Position numbers and translations under genes: made by a program. Below the pieces are notes generated by a model. It was not told the origin of the DNA. It ran no database searches and saw only the letters and a program-made list of their open reading frames with translations. From the NCBI GenBank assembly GCA_035938875.1, contig DASZGL010000120.1, positions 1 through 9,855 on the forward strand: a stretch of DNA of 9,855 bases, read 5' to 3'. This DNA is from DASZGL01 sp035938875 (GTDB taxonomy: Bacteria > Chloroflexota > Dormibacteria > Aeolococcales > Aeolococcaceae). Of this stretch, positions 5,748 through 9,855 are shown piece after piece; the stretch's first letter is position 1; each line of letters begins with the position of its first letter.

Positions 5748-6216
5748 CTCTCGACGTGATCCGCTCCGCCTCGCGCCTGGCGTCAGCTTCGGCGAGCGCC
5801 TGGCGCTTGTCCCAGAGCTTTTTGCCGCGCGCCAGCGCGAACTCCAACTTGATGCGGTTGCCCTTGACGTAGAGGCGCAGCGGCACCAGGGTGAGCCCCT
5901 GCTGGGTGACCTTGCCGTTGAGGTACTCGATCTCGCGTCGATGGAGCAGCAGCCGGCGCCGGCGGTCGGGCTCGTGGTTGGCGCGATTGCCCTGCGCATA
6001 GGGGCTGATGTGCACGCCGAGCAGCCAGGCCTGGCCGCCCTCGACGCGCACGTACCCATCGCGCAGCTGGGTGCGTCCACCTCGCAGAGCCTTCACCTCG
6101 GTGCCGTGGAGCTCGATGCCGGCCTCGAACGTCTCAATGAGATGGTATTCGTGGCTGGCGTGGCGGTTGCGGGCGAGCACCGGGTCGCGTTCGCGTGGCT
6201 CGGCCTTGGCGGGCAT
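5734..6216 (-). CDS. smpB: SsrA-binding protein SmpB
   Basis: SmpB is the obligate protein partner of tmRNA. It binds the tRNA-like domain and places its C-terminal tail in the empty mRNA channel of the stalled ribosome. The start ATG at 6216 gives 160 residues, normal for the family. A TTG at 6258 would add 14 residues without family similarity. Visible motifs are RNRHASHEYHLIETFEAGI (oligonucleotide-binding fold start, 16-34), GTEVKALR (38-45), NHEPDRRRRLLLHRREI (80-96), PLRLYVKGNRIKLEFALARGKK (112-133) and the basic tail with WDKRQALAEADARREAERI (135-153), which becomes helical in the decoding centre. It follows fmt after 63 nt on the same strand, and a TACACA box stands 6 nt before the ATG, so it may have its own leaderless promoter. 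ssrA is on the same strand further left. Confidence 0.96.
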   Translation of the reverse strand: MPAKAEPRERDPVLARNRHASHEYHLIETFEAGIELHGTEVKALRGGRTQLRDGYVRVEGGQAWLLGVHISPYAQGNRANHEPDRRRRLLLHRREIEYLNGKVTQQGLTLVPLRLYVKGNRIKLEFALARGKKLWDKRQALAEADARREAERITSRAMRG

Positions 6217-6222
6217 GCCTAC

Positions 6223-6228
6223 TGTGTA
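6223..6228 (-). promoter_or_regulatory. Candidate leaderless -10 box for smpB
   Basis: TACACA on the - strand is separated from ATG 6216 by six bases (GTAGGC). There is no Shine-Dalgarno. The position resembles that of the arsR -10 box. No clear -35 box was found 16-18 bp upstream, so this is tentative. Confidence 0.25.
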
Positions 6229-6279
6229 CCCGATCCGGCACGTCCAAAGGGCTGGCAACCGCTCCGCGCCCGCACCCCG

Positions 6280-7185
6280 CTACCTCCGTCCTCGCAGATA
6301 CGAGGCTGCATCCATGGCGCGACGACCCGGTGGCTGCACCGTGCGCACCGTGTAGACGCCGTCGATGGTGGCGACGTCGATGGATGTCGCGTCGACGCGC
6401 ACGATGTCGCCCGTGACGGCGCCGTCAGTCGACCCGCCGACTCCGCCTTCGAGGATGCGCACCTGCACACCGCTGAGGGTGGCGATAACGCCCGGCCACG
6501 GCTGCAGCGCCCGCACACGACGATCGACCTCGACGGCGGTGTGCATCCGCCAATCGACGATGCCGTCAGTGCGCGTCAGTCGCGGAGCCATCGTCGCCTG
6601 CGCATCGTCCTGGGGCTGCGCTGACGCCGTTCCCGCCTCGAGGGCGGTGAGCACCTCGACGAGCAGATCGGCGCCCATCGTCGCCAGCCGCGCTGTCAGG
6701 TGCGGGGTGGTCTCGGCTGCGGCGATCGGCGTCGCCCGCTGTGCGTACACGGGTCCGGTGTCGAGCCCGACGTCCATGCGCATGATGGAGATCCCCGTCT
6801 CCGCGTCGCCGGCGAGGATCGCTGCAGCGACAGGGGCGGCGCCGCGCCAGCGCGGCAGCAACGACGCGTGCACGTTGACGCCACCGAACCGCGGTACGTC
6901 GAGCAGCGCGGCGGGAAGGATCTGCCCATACGCGGCAACGACGAGAACGTCGACGTGATGACCGAGCAGCTCGTCGACCACGGCCGTGTCGCGCATACGC
7001 GGCGGCTGCCACACGGGGAGGCGAAGCTCACGGGCAACGTCGGCGACAGGACGCGGCGCAGGCTTGCCGCGATCGCCGGGTCGATCGGGCTGTGTCACCA
7101 CCACGGCGAGGTCATCGCCGCGCGCCACGCAGGCGCGCAGTGAGGGGACGGCGAACTCCGCGGTGCCCAGAAAGGCGATGCGCAG
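6280..7185 (-). CDS. fmt: Methionyl-tRNA formyltransferase
   Basis: Fmt transfers a formyl group from 10-formyl-THF to Met-tRNAfMet in the cytosol. The family N terminus M-R-I-x-F-x-G-T-x-E-F-A-V-P-S-L is matched by LRIAFLGTAEFAVPSL, whose first codon is CTG at 7185. No ATG, GTG or TTG precedes it in this frame. The first conventional start, GTG 7128, would delete 19 residues including the first beta strand and GT loop. CTG is therefore taken as the start, giving 301 residues. The catalytic domain shows VTQPDRPGDRGK, the site NVHASLLPRWRGAAP (Asn104, His106) and MDVGLDTGP (Asp142), all required for formyl transfer. The C-terminal OB-like tRNA-binding domain begins near 205 (EVDRRVRALQPWPGV). 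The start lies 5 nt after the def stop, without a visible Shine-Dalgarno, so translation is probably coupled to def. Confidence 0.95.
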   Translation of the reverse strand: MRIAFLGTAEFAVPSLRACVARGDDLAVVVTQPDRPGDRGKPAPRPVADVARELRLPVWQPPRMRDTAVVDELLGHHVDVLVVAAYGQILPAALLDVPRFGGVNVHASLLPRWRGAAPVAAAILAGDAETGISIMRMDVGLDTGPVYAQRATPIAAAETTPHLTARLATMGADLLVEVLTALEAGTASAQPQDDAQATMAPRLTRTDGIVDWRMHTAVEVDRRVRALQPWPGVIATLSGVQVRILEGGVGGSTDGAVTGDIVRVDATSIDVATIDGVYTVRTVQPPGRRAMDAASYLRGRR

Positions 7186-7190
7186 CGCGA

Positions 7191-7706
7191 CTACACCGCC
7201 AGAGCGACGGACTCGCCGCTGGCAACATCCTCCTCGCTGCCCACCTCGACCTCCTTCAACGTGTCGAGGCTGGTCAGCTTGTCGATGAAGAGGATGCCGT
7301 CGAGGTGATCGATCTCGTGCTGGATGGCGCGGGCGAGCAATCCCTCACCCTTGATGCGCACCTGCTTGCCGTTGCGATTGAGCCCGCGGGCGACCACCTT
7401 CTCGGCGCGCGCCACCTCGCCGATGTACCCCGGCACCGACAGGCAGCCCTCGTAGCCGATCTGCTCACCGCTGGAGCGCACCACCTCGGGGTTGGCCAGC
7501 GTGTACAGCTGGTTGTCGACCTTCATCACGATGACGCGGAGCGGCACGCCCACCTGGGTTGCGGCGAGCCCGACGCCGGGGGCGTCGAGCATCGTCTCCA
7601 CCATGTCGTCCATCAACCGGCGGACCGGGTCGTCGACGCGCGCGACCCGCTTCGCTCGAATGCGGAGTCGGGGATTCTCCTTGGTCAGGATCTCGAGGAT
7701 GGCCAC
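7191..7706 (-). CDS. def: Peptide deformylase
   Basis: Def removes the N-formyl group from nascent proteins at the ribosome exit and so undoes the work of the neighbouring fmt product. The GTG at 7706 gives 171 residues beginning MAILEILTKENPRLR, the usual N terminus. The frame is open further upstream but there it overlaps priA and has no similarity. All three family motifs are intact: GVGLAATQ (44-51), EGCLS (86-90, Cys88 metal ligand) and QHEIDHLDG (129-137, His130 and His134 ligands, Glu131 general acid/base). The metal is usually Fe(II). EGCLSVPG is of the type 1 bacterial form. The start is 7 nt after the priA stop and the stop is 5 nt before fmt, so priA, def and fmt are one operon. 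TAGGAA over the priA stop may serve as a weak ribosome site. Confidence 0.96.
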   Translation of the reverse strand: MAILEILTKENPRLRIRAKRVARVDDPVRRLMDDMVETMLDAPGVGLAATQVGVPLRVIVMKVDNQLYTLANPEVVRSSGEQIGYEGCLSVPGYIGEVARAEKVVARGLNRNGKQVRIKGEGLLARAIQHEIDHLDGILFIDKLTSLDTLKEVEVGSEEDVASGESVALAV

Positions 7707-7713
7707 TGCGTTC

Positions 7714-9723
7714 CTAGGCTGCCGGGTCGACGTCGATGCTCCAACCCCGCTCCCGAGGCAGGTGCGGGAAGGCCGGCTCCAGGGCGTCGCCGCGGAGGGT
7801 GAACTGCCAGCGGTACTCGCCACGGAGACGGTGGAGGAAGGCCGGCGTCGGACCGAGGACATCGATCCCGGCGCCATCTCCGAGTGTAGCAGAGAGATTT
7901 TCCACGGCCGCCCGCGCCTTGGCCTCGGCGACGTCGTCGCTGCGGTGCGCCAGTGTGCACACGCAGAGCCGCGAGTACGGCGGGAATCGCAGCGCCTTGC
8001 GGATGCGAATCTCCTCGCGCGCAAAGCCGAGGTAGTCATGCGACTGGGCGTGGCGCACCGCGTAGTGACCAGGACTGTACGTCTGCAGGATGACGCGGGC
8101 GGGCTCGTCTCCCCTGCCGGCGCGACCGGCTACCTGCGTCAGCAGCGAGAACGTCGTCTCCCCGCTGCGGTAGTCGGGGAAGTGCAGCGCGGTGTCGGCG
8201 TTGACGATGCCCACCAGCCGCACGCCGGCGAGGTCCCATCCCTTGGCGACCATCTGCGTGCCGATGAGGCAGTCAGCGTCGCGCCGGCGGAAGCGCTCGT
8301 AGATGTCAAAGTAGGCCTCACGCTGCTGCACGGTGTCACGGTCCATGCGCAACAGACGCAGCCGGGGAAAGCGATCGCGCACCTCGGCTTCGAGCCGCTC
8401 CGTCCCCATGCCAAGTCCGCGCATGTTCACCGAGTGGCACGCGGGGCAGGTGCGCGGCACCGGTTCCGAGGCGCCGCAGTAGTGGCAGTCGCAGCGGCCG
8501 CGCCCGGCGTGCAGCACCAGCGACACGCTGCAGTTGCGGCAGGAGTACACCTCGCCGCAGTCGCGACAGACGACGATGGTCGCCGTGCCCCGGCGATTGA
8601 GGAAGAGGATCGACTGTCCGCCCGCGGCGTGACATTCGGCGAGCGCGCGCTCGAGGTCGAGTGACAGCGGACTGCGATTGCCCGCGTGCAGCTCCTCGCG
8701 CAGGTCGACGACCTCGATCGGCGGCAGCGGGCGATCGGCGATTCGCTGCGGCAGCGCGGTCAGCTCGATGTCGCCGGTGTGGGCGCGGTAGAACGTCTCG
8801 ACACGCGGCGTTGCGCTGCCCAGGACGATCGGCACATTGCACAGCCTCGCCAGCTCGATGGCGACGTCGACGGCGTGGTATCGCGGGATGCGATCCTGCT
8901 TGTACGCGGACGCGTCCTCCTCGTCGACGACGACGATGCCGAGTCGCGGCAGTGGGGCGAACACCGCGCTGCGGGACCCGACGACGACGTCTGCCTCGCC
9001 GGAGCGGATGCGCCGCCACTCCGATGCCCGCTCCGACTCCGTCAGCGCGGAGTGGATCAGCGCGAGGCGCCCGGGGAAGCGCGCGGCGAAACGGCGGATG
9101 GTCTGCGGCGTCAGGCTGATCTCGGGAACGAGAACGATCGCCTGCCGGCCGCGCTGCAGCGCCGCGTCGATGGCGGTGAGGTACACCTCGGTCTTGCCGC
9201 TGCCGGTGACGCCGTGGAGCAGAACGCGACGATGCTCGTCGGCGGCGATGGCCTCGAGCAGCGGCGCGGCCGCGACGCTCTGCGCCGGAGTCAGCGGCGG
9301 TGCAACCTCGGCGGATTCCGTGGCGTCGCGCGCGGCAGCCACGGCTCGTGATGTCGTCCGCGGTCCGCGACGCCGCCCGCCGGGTCGAGCGCTGCGAACG
9401 CCGGCGGGAAGCATCGCCTTGACAACCTCGCCGAGAGGAGCGCAGTAGTGCGCGGCGACGAACCGCGCCAGGGCGACGTGGTGGGGAAGCAGCGGCGGCG
9501 GCTCCTCCAGCACCGAAGCGACGGCGCGGGGCTCGTCGACCTCGCTCGCCGCGGTGCGCTCGACGACGTAGCCGATGACCTCGCGGGCGCCGAAGGGCAC
9601 GACCACCCGCGCGCCGGGGATGGTCGCCGCGTCGTGGATCTCGGGGACCGCGTAGGTGAAGGTGTCCCTCGGCAGGATCGAGCGCAGATCGGGGACGACC
9701 AGGGCGAAGGCGGTCGAGGTCAC
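7714..9723 (-). CDS. priA: Primosomal protein N' (replication-restart helicase PriA)
   Basis: PriA recognises stalled or collapsed forks and reloads the replicative helicase. GTG 9723 gives 669 residues starting with the family-like TSTAFALVVPDLRSI; upstream frame to 9834 has no similarity. Order: 3'-DNA-binding domain (1-105; FTYAVPE, ARVVVPFGAREVIGYV), a 35-40 residue Arg/Ala-rich linker, helicase lobe 1 with GVTGSGKTE (Walker A, Lys177) and DEED (267-270), LGSATP (301-306), then lobe 2 with GTQMVAKGWD (488-497) and QVAGRAGRG (530-538), and the C-terminal domain. All eight zinc cysteines are present as four CxxC pairs (386/389, 395/398, 413/416, 426/429). Lys177 compares with Lys230 of E. 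coli PriA; the missing part corresponds to the winged-helix domain. DEED replaces the usual DEEH. It is the first visible gene of the operon with def and fmt. Confidence 0.96.
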   Translation of the reverse strand: MTSTAFALVVPDLRSILPRDTFTYAVPEIHDAATIPGARVVVPFGAREVIGYVVERTAASEVDEPRAVASVLEEPPPLLPHHVALARFVAAHYCAPLGEVVKAMLPAGVRSARPGGRRRGPRTTSRAVAAARDATESAEVAPPLTPAQSVAAAPLLEAIAADEHRRVLLHGVTGSGKTEVYLTAIDAALQRGRQAIVLVPEISLTPQTIRRFAARFPGRLALIHSALTESERASEWRRIRSGEADVVVGSRSAVFAPLPRLGIVVVDEEDASAYKQDRIPRYHAVDVAIELARLCNVPIVLGSATPRVETFYRAHTGDIELTALPQRIADRPLPPIEVVDLREELHAGNRSPLSLDLERALAECHAAGGQSILFLNRRGTATIVVCRDCGEVYSCRNCSVSLVLHAGRGRCDCHYCGASEPVPRTCPACHSVNMRGLGMGTERLEAEVRDRFPRLRLLRMDRDTVQQREAYFDIYERFRRRDADCLIGTQMVAKGWDLAGVRLVGIVNADTALHFPDYRSGETTFSLLTQVAGRAGRGDEPARVILQTYSPGHYAVRHAQSHDYLGFAREEIRIRKALRFPPYSRLCVCTLAHRSDDVAEAKARAAVENLSATLGDGAGIDVLGPTPAFLHRLRGEYRWQFTLRGDALEPAFPHLPRERGWSIDVDPAA

Positions 9724-9855
9724 AGGCTCAGAGGCGGGCGCACGAAGCCAATTGTCCCACCCCGAACATCCATTCGGGAAGGGTTCAAGGTGTGTCACGG
9801 CTCCGAGTCGCAGCCAGGTGCGTCCCGACCACATCCACTGTTCGACGGCTCCACG
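9724..9855 (-). other. Region upstream of priA, no gene recognised
   Basis: The 132 bases hold the likely priA operon control region. A GACAAT preceded by TGG (9756-9751) could be an extended -10 box with a leader of about 20 nt, but there is no matching -35 box. The only TTG-type hexamer, TTGAAC (9788-9783), is 26 bp away, too far. In the three - strand frames I see no recognisable C terminus of a neighbour. On the + strand a GTG at 9792 opens a frame to the window end (MSRLRVAARCVP...), too short to judge. Confidence 0.4.
9761..9778. repeat. Inverted repeat upstream of priA
   Basis: CCCGAA (9761-9766) and TTCGGG (9773-9778) are a perfect 6-bp inverted repeat around a 6-nt spacer. It lies about 40 bp before the priA start. 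It could be an operator for the priA operon or a U-less terminator of the gene beyond the window. The sequence cannot separate these. Confidence 0.35.

Noticed and set aside
5491..6624. 377-residue + strand frame across the hydrolase end, smpB and fmt
   Set aside because: It is antisense to smpB and fmt, low in complexity and without domain similarity.
7707..8039. N-terminal extension of def in its open frame up to 8039
   Set aside because: It overlaps priA in another frame and is Arg/Ser-rich; the canonical peptide deformylase N terminus starts at GTG 7706.
7492..8664. 390-residue + strand frame opposite def and priA
   Set aside because: It is antisense to two genes with intact catalytic motifs; it is open only because of high GC content and codon bias.
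1..9855. CRISPR array, insertion sequence, prophage or attachment site
   Set aside because: No regularly spaced direct repeats, transposase or integrase sequence was found; ssrA is a common integration site, but no integrase or duplicated ssrA 3' end is visible here.

Overview
The window is GC-rich bacterial DNA, by eye about two thirds G+C, from a chromosomal and mostly housekeeping region. It holds nine protein genes and one tmRNA gene. The priA-def-fmt order, weak or absent Shine-Dalgarno sites with TANNNT boxes just upstream of several starts, GTG/CTG initiation and a one-piece tmRNA without an encoded CCA fit a high-GC Terrabacteria lineage such as Actinomycetota, Chloroflexota or Dormibacterota. 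The sequence alone does not decide between these.

Left part, + strand: the 3' part of a winged-helix DNA-binding protein of the AlkZ/YcaQ-like (HTH_42) family is cut by the window edge. Next comes a two-gene ArsR repressor / SRPBCC (AHSA1-like) operon with an ATGA overlap. Its promoter has a -10 box inside an imperfect operator dyad that also covers the start codon, and it looks leaderless.

Middle: ssrA (tmRNA) lies on the - strand, convergent with the SRPBCC gene and divergent from hflX on the + strand. The acceptor stem with G3-U, the T arm, pseudoknot PK1, the resume codon and a tag ending in ALAA can all be read. hflX encodes a GTPase that splits stalled ribosomes and ends in a 26-bp perfect palindrome touching its stop codon. 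A secreted S15/CocE-type serine hydrolase follows, with its own Shine-Dalgarno, a signal peptide, a complete Ser-Asp-His triad and a C-terminal segment resembling a cell-surface sorting signal (SPNTGG, hydrophobic stretch, arginine tail).

Right part, - strand: priA, def, fmt and then smpB are read right to left. priA, def and fmt are separated by only 5-7 nt and form a compact operon; smpB follows fmt after 63 nt, possibly with its own promoter. Functionally the window is about translation: formylation of initiator tRNA (Fmt), removal of the formyl group (Def), rescue of stalled ribosomes (ssrA with SmpB) and ribosome splitting (HflX), next to the replication-restart helicase PriA.

No mobile element, CRISPR array, phage gene or obviously novel multi-gene system is visible. 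The most unusual details are the apparent CTG start of fmt, the sorting-like tail of the hydrolase, a PriA that seems to lack its winged-helix domain and carries DEED in place of DEEH, and the leaderless autoregulatory arsR promoter.
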